A DNA stretch of 64,000 nucleotides from an uncultured Acidobacteriia bacterium (lineage in GTDB: Bacteria > Acidobacteriota > Terriglobia > Bryobacterales > Bryobacteraceae), in assembly GCA_903923395.1 (NCBI GenBank), contig CAIXXM010000102.1, forward strand, positions 1 to 64,000, given 5' to 3'. Positions 8,956 to 18,130 of the stretch are shown one piece after another. The position numbers and the translations under genes are program-made. Position 1 is the first letter of the stretch. Every line of letters begins with the position of its first letter. The notes below the pieces were generated by a model. That model saw nothing but the letters and a program-made list of their open reading frames with translations, was not told the DNA's origin and made no database searches.

Positions 8956-11900
8956 ATGCCGCGCCTGTTGGCTTTGTTTTTCACCGCTCTTGGTCTGCTG
9001 TCCGCACAGATCACGTCTTGTTCGCTCTCCGGCACCCTGCAGGATTCGGCCGGTGCGAGTGTGCCCGGCGTCACGGTGATATTAACCAGTGAAGGGAATG
9101 GTTTCGTGCGCACCGCAGTGACCACGAATGAGGGCTTCTTCTCGTTTCCTGACCTGACTCCTGCCACATTTACGCTCTCCATTGCGGCCAAGGGCTTCAA
9201 GACTTACCGCGAGACCGGCATCTCCGTCGATACAGGGCAGGAGCGGTCTCTCGGGCTGGTGAAATTGCAGTTGGGTGCGGTAAGTGAAACCATCACGGTC
9301 AAGGCCGACGTGATTGCCGTGGATCTGACCACAGGGGAACGTTCCGGCACACTGAATGGCAGCCAGATGGATGCCCTGGCGCTGCGCGGGCGTGACATCT
9401 TCGATGCCGTCAGCCTGCTGCCGGGTGTGGTGGATACCAGCGACGGACGTGATGCGCCGAGTCCCAACAGTCTGACCAGTATTTATGTCGCCGGTGGAAG
9501 GTCAGACCAGAAGAGCGTCACTGTGGATGGCGTGATGAATATTGATACGGGGGCCAGCAACACATTGCTGGTAACGCCTTCCATGGATTCCGTGGCCGAG
9601 GTGAAAGTTCTGATGTCCGCTTATTCGGCGGAATACGGCAGGAACCCAGCCTCGATCAGTATCATTACCAAAGGCGGCGGGACGGCCTATCACGGGCAGG
9701 CCTCCTATTACTTCCGCAATGAAGCGCTGAACGCGAATAACTTCTTTTCAAATGAGGCGGGCAGACCACGGCAGAAGTACCGCTATAACATCGGCAGTTA
9801 CTCGGTTGGCGGACCTGCGATATTGCCGAAGATCATGCCGCGCCGCCGCAAGGTGTTCTTCTTCTTCAATCAAGAGTTTCAGAACCAGGTGGTGGCGTAT
9901 GGCGTCCAGGAGGATACGGTGCCAATTGCGCTTGAGCGGCAGGGTGATTTTTCCAAGTCTTACAATACCAACGGCAGCGCGATCACGGTAAATGATCCGT
10001 TAAATGGAAAGAAGGCCTTCCCCGGGAACGTGATTCCGCCTTCCAGGTTAACGGCAGTGGGCAAGGCGATCCTGAACATCTTCCCCTCACCCAACTTTGT
10101 GGACCCCAATATTCTTACCCGCTACAACTGGAACTACTATGTGGCGGACTCCGAACCTTATAACCGGAGAATCGAGACGGCGCGTATTGACTGGTCCCCG
10201 AAGGATAACTGGCAGATCTTCTTCAGCGGCACCAATAATGCAGATCACCAGAATGTGCCCTACATAGGCGGGAATACAGGTTTTGTCGCTGGTTCCTTGA
10301 ACTTTGTGCTGACGCCGATCTCCTACTCCCAACCGGGCCGCCTGGCTGCCTTGCATTCGACGAATACCCTTTCGCCTACGCTGTTCAATGAGGCTTCCGT
10401 CTCAGAGAGTCAAAACCGCAGTCTCTTCACACCGTCTAATCCAGCGCTGGTGGACCGCACGGCGCTTGGCATCAATATCCCGCAGCGCAACCCGGCGCTG
10501 AACCCTTTGAATTTGATTCCAGCGATGACCTTCAGCAGCATTCAGCATTATGCAAACCCCTCGCTGCGGGCGGCAACGCCGGGCTTTTGGAATAACACGG
10601 TTTACACGTTCGTGGATAACCTGAGCAAAATACAAGGTACGCATACCATCAAGGCTGGCCTTTACTTCGAACATACCCTGAAGGTGCAGAATGCGAATGT
10701 TTCGACGTCCGGCTCACTGAGCTTTAATACGGACTCGAACAATCCGCTGGATGCCAACAATTCCTACGCGAATGCACTGCTGGGGAACTATGATTCGTAC
10801 ACAGAGGCGACGGCTGGCCCGGTCGGGAACTATGTTTTCACGAACACGGAGTTCTATTTGCAGGATGACTGGAAGGCAAAGAGCAACCTTTCGCTGAGCT
10901 TTGGTATCCGCTTCTATCATGACCCCGCGCAGTTGAATACGACTGGCCAGAGTTCCTGGTTCTCAGCCGCTGCGTGGGACCCGGCTACGGCACCGGTGTT
11001 AATCCGCCCTGCGAGTGTGGGTGGACAAAATGTGGGGATGGATCCACGCACCGGGACGACTTATCCGTATGGTTTGGTGGGTGATTTCGTGCCAGGCGTG
11101 GGGAATCCCGCCGATGGGCAACTGCTGGCGGGGAAGAACGGGCAGCCGAGGTCGCCGTATCAACTGGCTCCCGTGGCGGCGGCACCGCGCTTTGGTTTTG
11201 CATGGGATCCTTTCAAGACAGGTAAGTCGTCGATCCGAGGCGGGGCCGGCATCTATTTCGACCGGATTGCCGGCAATACCACCATGGCGTTGACTTCAAA
11301 TCCGCCAAGTGTTTTCACGCCGACCCAGTACTTCGGCAGCGTCTCTGACCTTGCGGCCTCGGCATCTTCGGCATATCTGGCTCCGAGCGGGACGACTTAT
11401 TCGCTCGCCAGCACGCCGCACCAGCAACAGGTTTATAACTATAACCTGCAGATTGACCGCAGGCTGGGGTCCAATATGATCTCCGTGGGCTATTCCGGCT
11501 CTCTCAGCCGCCATCTGCTGTGGGAGCGGAATATCAATGCCGTGCCCGCTGGATCACTGTTCCTGAATCTAAATCCACAGAATAAGAGCCCCATCAGCAC
11601 GAGTGCACTTTCGACGAACTTCCTCAGGCCATATTCGGCCTATGGGGATATCTATCTCTATGAGTTCGCGGGTACATCGAATTACAATTCCCTGATCGCG
11701 TCATTCCAGCACAGGGTTTCGCATGGACTCACCGTCACGTTGAATTACACGTTCAGCAAGGCTTTGGACAGTGCGGACGGTCCAAGCAGTGCGGTGGATC
11801 CGTTTCTGGCAACGCGGTCAAGGAACTATGGACCGGCGGGCTTCAACCGCGCACATGTGTTCACGGGCAGCTATTATTATTCGATTCCCAAGTTGAGCAG

Positions 11901-12441
11901 TGCTACGCATATTCGTGCTCTGGGCTGGATTGGCGATAACTGGGAGCTCTCCGGTGTAGTCCGCTTATTGACAGGGGCACCGCTGACTCCGGGATACAGC
12001 CTGGTAACTGGAATCACCGCTCCGAGCGGGACGCCTTCCGAGACAGCGCGCTTACAGGTTGTCAATCCGGATGCACCGCTGGCGCAGCGGTTTGGACCTC
12101 CGCCTGAACCCGCGGGGCAAGCTTCCGTGGCGAATGCCGGACCCTGGCTTTCGACTAGCACCGCGCCGCAATTTGGCAATCTTGGGCAGAATACCGTCAC
12201 CGGACCCGGCACGAACAATTGGGACTTATCGCTCTACCGCGTGATCCCTTTCAAAGAAGGCCGCGTGAAGGGGATGCTGCGGTTTGAGACTTACAACACG
12301 CTGAACCACACGCAGTTTAATGCGATTAACTCGACGGCACAATTCAATACCCAGGCGCAGCAGGTGAATACGGCGTTCCTGTTGCCCACAGGGGCGCGCC
12401 CGCCACGGTATATCCAGCTGGCACTTCGAGTTATGTTCTGA
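8956..12441 (+). CDS. TonB-dependent receptor, Oar-like, with N-terminal carboxypeptidase-regulatory domain
   Basis: 1161 aa; 'GTLQDSAGASVPGVTVILTSEGNGFVRTAVTTNEGFFSFPDL', plug 'YVAGGRSDQKSVTVDGV', C-term 'RFETYNTLNHTQFNAINS...LALRVMF'; RBS gaggaggt. Confidence 0.92.
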   Translation: MPRLLALFFTALGLLSAQITSCSLSGTLQDSAGASVPGVTVILTSEGNGFVRTAVTTNEGFFSFPDLTPATFTLSIAAKGFKTYRETGISVDTGQERSLGLVKLQLGAVSETITVKADVIAVDLTTGERSGTLNGSQMDALALRGRDIFDAVSLLPGVVDTSDGRDAPSPNSLTSIYVAGGRSDQKSVTVDGVMNIDTGASNTLLVTPSMDSVAEVKVLMSAYSAEYGRNPASISIITKGGGTAYHGQASYYFRNEALNANNFFSNEAGRPRQKYRYNIGSYSVGGPAILPKIMPRRRKVFFFFNQEFQNQVVAYGVQEDTVPIALERQGDFSKSYNTNGSAITVNDPLNGKKAFPGNVIPPSRLTAVGKAILNIFPSPNFVDPNILTRYNWNYYVADSEPYNRRIETARIDWSPKDNWQIFFSGTNNADHQNVPYIGGNTGFVAGSLNFVLTPISYSQPGRLAALHSTNTLSPTLFNEASVSESQNRSLFTPSNPALVDRTALGINIPQRNPALNPLNLIPAMTFSSIQHYANPSLRAATPGFWNNTVYTFVDNLSKIQGTHTIKAGLYFEHTLKVQNANVSTSGSLSFNTDSNNPLDANNSYANALLGNYDSYTEATAGPVGNYVFTNTEFYLQDDWKAKSNLSLSFGIRFYHDPAQLNTTGQSSWFSAAAWDPATAPVLIRPASVGGQNVGMDPRTGTTYPYGLVGDFVPGVGNPADGQLLAGKNGQPRSPYQLAPVAAAPRFGFAWDPFKTGKSSIRGGAGIYFDRIAGNTTMALTSNPPSVFTPTQYFGSVSDLAASASSAYLAPSGTTYSLASTPHQQQVYNYNLQIDRRLGSNMISVGYSGSLSRHLLWERNINAVPAGSLFLNLNPQNKSPISTSALSTNFLRPYSAYGDIYLYEFAGTSNYNSLIASFQHRVSHGLTVTLNYTFSKALDSADGPSSAVDPFLATRSRNYGPAGFNRAHVFTGSYYYSIPKLSSATHIRALGWIGDNWELSGVVRLLTGAPLTPGYSLVTGITAPSGTPSETARLQVVNPDAPLAQRFGPPPEPAGQASVANAGPWLSTSTAPQFGNLGQNTVTGPGTNNWDLSLYRVIPFKEGRVKGMLRFETYNTLNHTQFNAINSTAQFNTQAQQVNTAFLLPTGARPPRYIQLALRVMF

Positions 12442-12447
12442 TGGCGG

Positions 12448-13140
12448 CTATTTCTGGCCGTAATAGGCGTTGGGACCGTGCTTGCGAAGGAAGTGCTTGT
12501 CCCGCAGTTCCTGGGTGATCCCCTTGGCAGCCGGGGCGATGCTGACGGTCATCATGGCCAGGTGGGCCACTTCTTCGAGAATATAGGCGTAGTGGCAGGC
12601 TTCCGTCGAGGACTTACCCCAGGTGAATGGGGCGTGTCCTGCCACGAGAACGGCCTTGACTGACATGGGATTTAGACCTTCGAAGCGCCGCGCAATCACC
12701 AGGCCCGTATTCCATTCGTAGGCGGATTGAATCTCTTCCGTGGTCATTACATCGGTGACTGGAATGGGTCCATGGAAGTAATCCGCATGTGTGGTGCCGA
12801 AACAGGGGATTTCACGGTGTGCCTGCGCCCAAGCCGTCGCATGGCGTGAGTGTGTATGTGCCACACCTCCGATCGCGGGAAAGGTTTGGTAGAGCGCGAG
12901 GTGCGTGGGCAGGTCCGAAGAAGGACGGAGATTGCCTTCCAGGATGTTACCGGTGAGATCCGTGACCACCAGATCTTCGACCCTCATCTTGTCATACGGT
13001 ACGCCGCTGGGTTTGATCACCACCATGCCGTTTGGGCGGTCAATGCCGCTGGCGTTGCCGAAGGTTTCAATTACCAGGCCCTTGCGGACCAGAGACAGGT
13101 TCGCTTCCAGGACTTCTGTTCGTAAGTGTCTAGCTAGCAT
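12448..13140 (-). CDS. araD: L-ribulose-5-phosphate 4-epimerase / class II aldolase
   Basis: Start MLARHLRTEVLEANLSLV chosen inside the 302-aa ORF; 'GNASGID', 'VIKPSGVPYD', 'HTHSRHATAWAQAHREIPCFGTTHADYF'. Confidence 0.88.
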   Translation of the reverse strand: MLARHLRTEVLEANLSLVRKGLVIETFGNASGIDRPNGMVVIKPSGVPYDKMRVEDLVVTDLTGNILEGNLRPSSDLPTHLALYQTFPAIGGVAHTHSRHATAWAQAHREIPCFGTTHADYFHGPIPVTDVMTTEEIQSAYEWNTGLVIARRFEGLNPMSVKAVLVAGHAPFTWGKSSTEACHYAYILEEVAHLAMMTVSIAPAAKGITQELRDKHFLRKHGPNAYYGQK

Positions 13141-14689
13141 TTCTGGCTTCCATCGCCACGTGGCGGAGAGTCCGCAGCGCCTGTCCGCGGCCGAGCGAGA
13201 AGTAAAGTTCGCGGAAGACCGGGTATAACTGGTCATAGGCGGCGCGCGTGCCGGGTTGCGGTGCAAAGGTGCGGTATTCGGGGCAGAGTACTTTTTGCGC
13301 TTCAGGAATGGAGCCAAAAGTTCCGGCCGCGAGGAACGCGAAGATGGCAGAGCCAAGGCTGGTTACGTCGGAAGCAGGCACCAGCACCGGCTTATTCAGG
13401 ATGTTGGCGTAGATCTGATTGAGAACGTGATTCTTCTGCGGGATGCCGCCACCATTGATGACGCGCTGTATGGGAACGTGATGCTCTTCCATGCGCTCAA
13501 AGATGACGCGTGTGTGGAAGCCGGCACCTTCGATGGCCGAGAATAACTCATCTTGCGCGGTGTGGGTGAGCCGCCAGCCGAGTGTCATGCCACTCACTTC
13601 GGGGTCCACCAGAATCGTGCGGTCACCGTTATCCCAGGGGAAGCGCAACATGCCTGTGGAACCCGCGGGATAACTCTCCAAGCCCTTCGACAAAGCAGCT
13701 ACGGACGTACCGGCGCGGCGGGCGATGGCCTCAAAGACATCACCTGTGGCGGACATGCCGGCTTCGATACCTGTGTATTGCGGATCAACCGAGCCGGGAA
13801 CTACGCCGCAAAGACCGGGGACCAGTTCCGCGGTGGTGTTCATGGCGATGATACAGGTGGAGGTGCCGCAGATATTGACGACGTCACCAAGAGCAGCTCC
13901 GGCACCGAGTGCATCCCAGTGGGCATCAAAGGCACCCACTGGAATGGGAATGCCGCTGCGGAGGCTCATATGCTGCGCCCATTCCGGAGAGAGCGTTCCG
14001 GCGAGTTTATCTGACGTCGCGTAAGTGCCGGATAACTTATCGCGGAAGCCGGAGAGCAGGGGATCAACAGAGGTGAGAAAGTCTTCCGGCGGGAGTCCGC
14101 CGAGGGAGTCATTCCACATCCATTTATGCCCGGCAGCACAGATACTGCGCTTCACTTGCGCGGGGTCAGTGATACCGCAGAGGGTTGCGGCCACCATGTC
14201 GCAATGTTCCAAGGCGCTGGCAGTTTTCGATTGGAGCCCGGGGTTATGGCGCAGGAAGTGGAGTAACTTACTCCAACCCCATTCGCTCGAGTAAGTGCCC
14301 CCGCACCATGCAATGGCGGGTAAGTTCGTCTCGCGGGCCAGGGTGGTGATTTCCGAGGCTTCCTTCCAGGCGCGATGGTCACACCAAAGATAGTAAGGCG
14401 CCAGCGGCTGCATCTGAGAATCGACCGGGACAACGCTGGAGCCGGTGGTATCGATGGCGATGGCATCCACCTGGCTGCCTTCAATCCCTGCAGCGCTGAT
14501 GGCACTGCGCATAGCGGAGGCGAGCGCCGCCATATGATCTTCATGCTTCTGGGTGGCATGGTCGGGGTCACTGGCGCGCCGCTCCAGTGGATATTCCCCA
14601 ACCCCAAAACCCAGGCGTCCCCGTGCGCTGTCGAAGAGCGACACACGCACGGAGAGCGTCCCGAAATCGACGCCTGCAACGATACTCAT
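13130..14689 (-). CDS. araB: Ribulokinase (FGGY family)
   Basis: 519 aa; 'VAGVDFGTLSVRVSLFD', 'AIAIDTTGSSVVPVD', 'GAFDAHWDALGAG', 'VINGGGIPQKNHVLNQIYANILNKPVLVP'; 11-nt overlap with araD. Confidence 0.9.
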   Translation of the reverse strand: MSIVAGVDFGTLSVRVSLFDSARGRLGFGVGEYPLERRASDPDHATQKHEDHMAALASAMRSAISAAGIEGSQVDAIAIDTTGSSVVPVDSQMQPLAPYYLWCDHRAWKEASEITTLARETNLPAIAWCGGTYSSEWGWSKLLHFLRHNPGLQSKTASALEHCDMVAATLCGITDPAQVKRSICAAGHKWMWNDSLGGLPPEDFLTSVDPLLSGFRDKLSGTYATSDKLAGTLSPEWAQHMSLRSGIPIPVGAFDAHWDALGAGAALGDVVNICGTSTCIIAMNTTAELVPGLCGVVPGSVDPQYTGIEAGMSATGDVFEAIARRAGTSVAALSKGLESYPAGSTGMLRFPWDNGDRTILVDPEVSGMTLGWRLTHTAQDELFSAIEGAGFHTRVIFERMEEHHVPIQRVINGGGIPQKNHVLNQIYANILNKPVLVPASDVTSLGSAIFAFLAAGTFGSIPEAQKVLCPEYRTFAPQPGTRAAYDQLYPVFRELYFSLGRGQALRTLRHVAMEARNAS

Positions 14690-14692
14690 GAC

Positions 14693-16108
14693 TTAGTCTT
14701 TGCCGTGGTAATGGACTTCCCAGTTCAGATACTTGGTGGCCGCTTCATAGACCACGTCCGCGGTGCCGGAGAAGTTCGCGGCGACGTGATGCTCATAGCC
14801 GTTGGCGCAGATGAAGTGGAGCAGGTCCTGCATATCTTCAATGTGGACAACGCCTGCGCCGCCGAAGGTTTCGAGGGGGTCATCTGTAAACTCGCCCTGG
14901 CCGACATAGCCGGTAATTGCGCCAAGGTGATCTGAAGTGGAGAAGCGGGCGAAGCTCATGGGACCTGACTTCACGCGGCCGACACAGGTGCCGAAGGTGT
15001 TATCGCGACCCACGGTGCCTGCGATGATCTGCTGGAAATCCATCTTGACTTCGCGGAAGAAGTGCTTGGGTAAGTTACTGCAGTGGAAGCAGACGGCCTT
15101 ATCCGGATCTTCACCGTAGTTATTATTCCAATCGAGCAAGGCGCTGGGAGTCTGGGAAGCCAGGGCCAGAGCGTGCATGCCGATCACACCGGCGATATCG
15201 ACTTCGCAGGCGCTGGAAAAGAGATTCTCGCTCATCATGCTCATCACTGTGCAGGGCACCACGCCGAAGTATTCTTCAAGTGAAGTCCAGCACTGGACGG
15301 CACTGATGGTGCAATCGGTCTGGCACATCCACTCGTCAATGACCGCGCCGAGTTTGGCCATCTTCATCAACGCTGCAGCGGGCGTGGTGTTGGTGTCCAC
15401 ATAGCGCTGGATTGCCGCGAGTTTACCCTGTGCGAGCGGATGATCATCTTTCATGCGGTCAATGCGGCCGAGGATTTCCGATAAGTCAATCGGCTCGACG
15501 GAGATACCGCTGGCTTCGAGTAACTTCTCCGAGTAACGGACCGTGTTGAAGGCTGAGGGGCGGGCGCCGATGGCACCGATGCGAAGGCGGCGGAGTCCAC
15601 GGACCACGCGACAGACAGCCTTGAAATCTTCCAGATCTTTTGCGAAGGCGGCGGAGTGGGGGGCTACGGTGTGGAGCCGGGTCAGCGAGTACGGAATGCC
15701 GTACTGCATCAGGTTATTGCAGGCGGACATTTTGCCGCAGAAGCTGTCGCGGCGGTCCGCGATGAGCATCTTGGTGGCGCTGTCCGGAGTGGCCTGGACG
15801 AGTACAGGCACGTTGAGGTTGGACATGCGGATGGTATCCGCGATGGCGCGTTCATCGCCGAAGTTTGGCAGTGAAACGATGATGCCGGCGATGTCTTTGC
15901 GGTGCTGGTCAAAGAGGTCCGCGCATCGGCGGGCTTCCTGACGGGTTTCGATGGCACCGAACTTGGTTTCCTGCTGGGTGACGGCGATGACGTTGACGCC
16001 TGCCGCTTCCAGCACTGCTTTCATTTCGCGGTAACCGGAATCCGCGAGGTGATCCGGGAAGAAACCCCGGTTGCCGATAATTAGTCCGAGAGTAAGTTGT
16101 TCCTGCAT
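14693..16108 (-). CDS. L-fucose/L-arabinose isomerase-like protein (FucI-related, probable functional AraA)
   Basis: 471 aa; 'NRGFFPDHLADSGYREM', 'ANGYEHHVAANFSGTADVVYEAATKYLNWEVHYHG'; operon context with araBD. Confidence 0.8.
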   Translation of the reverse strand: MQEQLTLGLIIGNRGFFPDHLADSGYREMKAVLEAAGVNVIAVTQQETKFGAIETRQEARRCADLFDQHRKDIAGIIVSLPNFGDERAIADTIRMSNLNVPVLVQATPDSATKMLIADRRDSFCGKMSACNNLMQYGIPYSLTRLHTVAPHSAAFAKDLEDFKAVCRVVRGLRRLRIGAIGARPSAFNTVRYSEKLLEASGISVEPIDLSEILGRIDRMKDDHPLAQGKLAAIQRYVDTNTTPAAALMKMAKLGAVIDEWMCQTDCTISAVQCWTSLEEYFGVVPCTVMSMMSENLFSSACEVDIAGVIGMHALALASQTPSALLDWNNNYGEDPDKAVCFHCSNLPKHFFREVKMDFQQIIAGTVGRDNTFGTCVGRVKSGPMSFARFSTSDHLGAITGYVGQGEFTDDPLETFGGAGVVHIEDMQDLLHFICANGYEHHVAANFSGTADVVYEAATKYLNWEVHYHGKD

Positions 16109-16109
16109 A

Positions 16110-16328
16110 TTATTCTTTGGTGGGCTTGAACTTCAAGGTATACCAGCCGCCGAGTGCCAGCAACAGAATGCCCCACCAGATACCGGCGTGGAGTTCTGAA
16201 AGGACAACCGGATGTGCGGCGGGGTTCATGTAATCGAAGATGCCTGCGCCGAGGATCAGCACGCCGTAGGCGAGCAGCAGGATGCCAATGAAGAACCAGA
16301 TGGGGATCATTCCCTTGCGATGTGACAT
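16110..16328 (-). CDS. 72-aa protein with two predicted TM helices, encoded between transporter and isomerase
   Basis: MSHRKGMIPIWFFIGILLLAYGVLILGAGIFDYMNP...GIWWGILLLALGGWYTLKFKPTKE; gaps of 1 and 12 nt to neighbours. Confidence 0.75.
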   Translation of the reverse strand: MSHRKGMIPIWFFIGILLLAYGVLILGAGIFDYMNPAAHPVVLSELHAGIWWGILLLALGGWYTLKFKPTKE

Positions 16329-16340
16329 ATATGTTCGCTC

Positions 16341-18038
16341 CTACCAGACCAGGATGTTGAGAATGACGAGAATAACCGCGATGACGATGGCCCAGAACAT
16401 GGGCCGCTTGTAAGTGGGAACCCAGTCTTCCTTGGGTAACACGGTGCAGCCGTAGACGAGGCCGTTCAGTTCGGATTCGGGCTGGGCCTTGGTCATGTAA
16501 CTCAGGATGACGGTAACGAAGACGCAGATGAGCCAACTCCAAAGGGCGCGGTACATGTTCTCTGCCATGTCTTTGGCATGCGGGGAAACGGCGATGTATT
16601 TGAGTACTCCGGGATCGGCTTTGACCGCGGCCCACATGGCGATAGAAGCCAGAGTGCCTGTTAGCAAGCCCCAGAATCCGCCAGCCGGGGTGGCGCGCTT
16701 CCAGAGCATGCCGAGGATGACTGTGCCGAAGAGCGGAGCGATGAAGAAGCTGAAGAGTGCCTGCACGTAATCCATGATGCTGGCGAACTGCATGACCAGA
16801 TAAGCCGTGCCGATGCTGACCAATACGCCGAGGATGGTGCACCAGCGGCCCATGCTGACATAGTGATCATCCGTGCCATCCCTCTTGATGAGGGCGCGGT
16901 AGATATCGTAAGTCCAAACGGTGGCGAAGGCGCTGACGTTGCCTGCCATGCCGGACATGAAGCCTGCGATGAGTGCGGTGATGCCGAGTCCGAGGAGACC
17001 GGGTCCGCAGTAGCGGGCGAGCATGAGGGGCAGCACTTCATTGAAGCTGTGGCCGCCGGTGGCGAGGGCTTCGGCTTCGCCGGTCAGCTTGGTAGGCAGG
17101 ACGGCAAGTGCAAGCAGGCCGGGGACGATGACGATGAAGGGGACGCACATTTTGAAGCCTGCGCCGATGATGGGGGCGAGGCGTGCGGAGCGGAGGTCCT
17201 TGGCGGAGAGAACGCGTTGGACGACGAGGAAGTCGGTGGTCCAGTAACCGAAGGAGATCACCCAGCCGAGGCCGAGGACAATGCCGGTCCAGTGGATGCC
17301 CATGGGGTTGTCCGTGAAAGTGCCGAGGGTGCTCCAGAGGTGTGTGTAATCGCCACCGGGGAAGTTCGTGTGGATGCGCTGGACCATACCCTCCCAGCCG
17401 CCGGTTTCAATGAGTCCGATGATGGAAATGAGAATCGCGCCGAGCCAGATGAGCACGAATTGCAGCACTTCATTGAAGATCGCGGAGAGCAGACCGCCGA
17501 GGACGACGTAGGCGGCGACAGTAAGTGAAGATACCCAGATGGAGAAGTTAATATCCCAGCCCAGGATAACTTTCATGACGAGCGCCATGGAATACATATT
17601 GATGCCGGACATGAAGACCGTCATCAGGGCGAAGCTTACTGCAGAGAGGGCGCGGGAGGGTTCGCCGAAGCGGAGTTTGAGATAGCCGGGGACGGAGTGC
17701 GTCTTCGAGATGTAATAGAACGGCATCATCACGATACCGAGGAAGAGCATTGCGGGGATGGCACCGATCCAATACCAGTGTGTGGCGAGGATGCCGTATT
17801 GGTAGGCGGCGGCGGCCCAGCCCATGAGTTCGAGGGAGCCGAGGTTGGCGGCGACGAAGCTGAGTCCGGCGATCCAGGCGGACATTTCGCGTCCGGCGAG
17901 GAAGAAGTCGTCACCGGTCTGGGTGAATTTCTTGAGGTAAAGGCCGATACCGATGACCATCACGAAGTAGATCGCGATGACGAGGACGTCGATGGTGCTC
18001 AGGGTCAGCAGACGGGTCTGTTCGATGAGGATGGCCAT
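16341..18038 (-). CDS. Sodium:solute symporter (SSS family), probable sugar transporter
   Basis: Start MAILIEQTRLLTLSTIDVLVIAIYFVMVIGIGLYLKK at 18038; 'GREMSAWIAGLSFVAANLGSLELMGWAA', many TM helices. Confidence 0.9.
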   Translation of the reverse strand: MAILIEQTRLLTLSTIDVLVIAIYFVMVIGIGLYLKKFTQTGDDFFLAGREMSAWIAGLSFVAANLGSLELMGWAAAAYQYGILATHWYWIGAIPAMLFLGIVMMPFYYISKTHSVPGYLKLRFGEPSRALSAVSFALMTVFMSGINMYSMALVMKVILGWDINFSIWVSSLTVAAYVVLGGLLSAIFNEVLQFVLIWLGAILISIIGLIETGGWEGMVQRIHTNFPGGDYTHLWSTLGTFTDNPMGIHWTGIVLGLGWVISFGYWTTDFLVVQRVLSAKDLRSARLAPIIGAGFKMCVPFIVIVPGLLALAVLPTKLTGEAEALATGGHSFNEVLPLMLARYCGPGLLGLGITALIAGFMSGMAGNVSAFATVWTYDIYRALIKRDGTDDHYVSMGRWCTILGVLVSIGTAYLVMQFASIMDYVQALFSFFIAPLFGTVILGMLWKRATPAGGFWGLLTGTLASIAMWAAVKADPGVLKYIAVSPHAKDMAENMYRALWSWLICVFVTVILSYMTKAQPESELNGLVYGCTVLPKEDWVPTYKRPMFWAIVIAVILVILNILVW

Positions 18039-18130
18039 GGGAGTTGGGTCGGTCTTGTGGAGTCTATCGTATAGCAGGCCGTTATGCAAGGGCTTGCAGA
18101 ATAGGGCTTGTTGAACGTGGTTTCGTCCGG

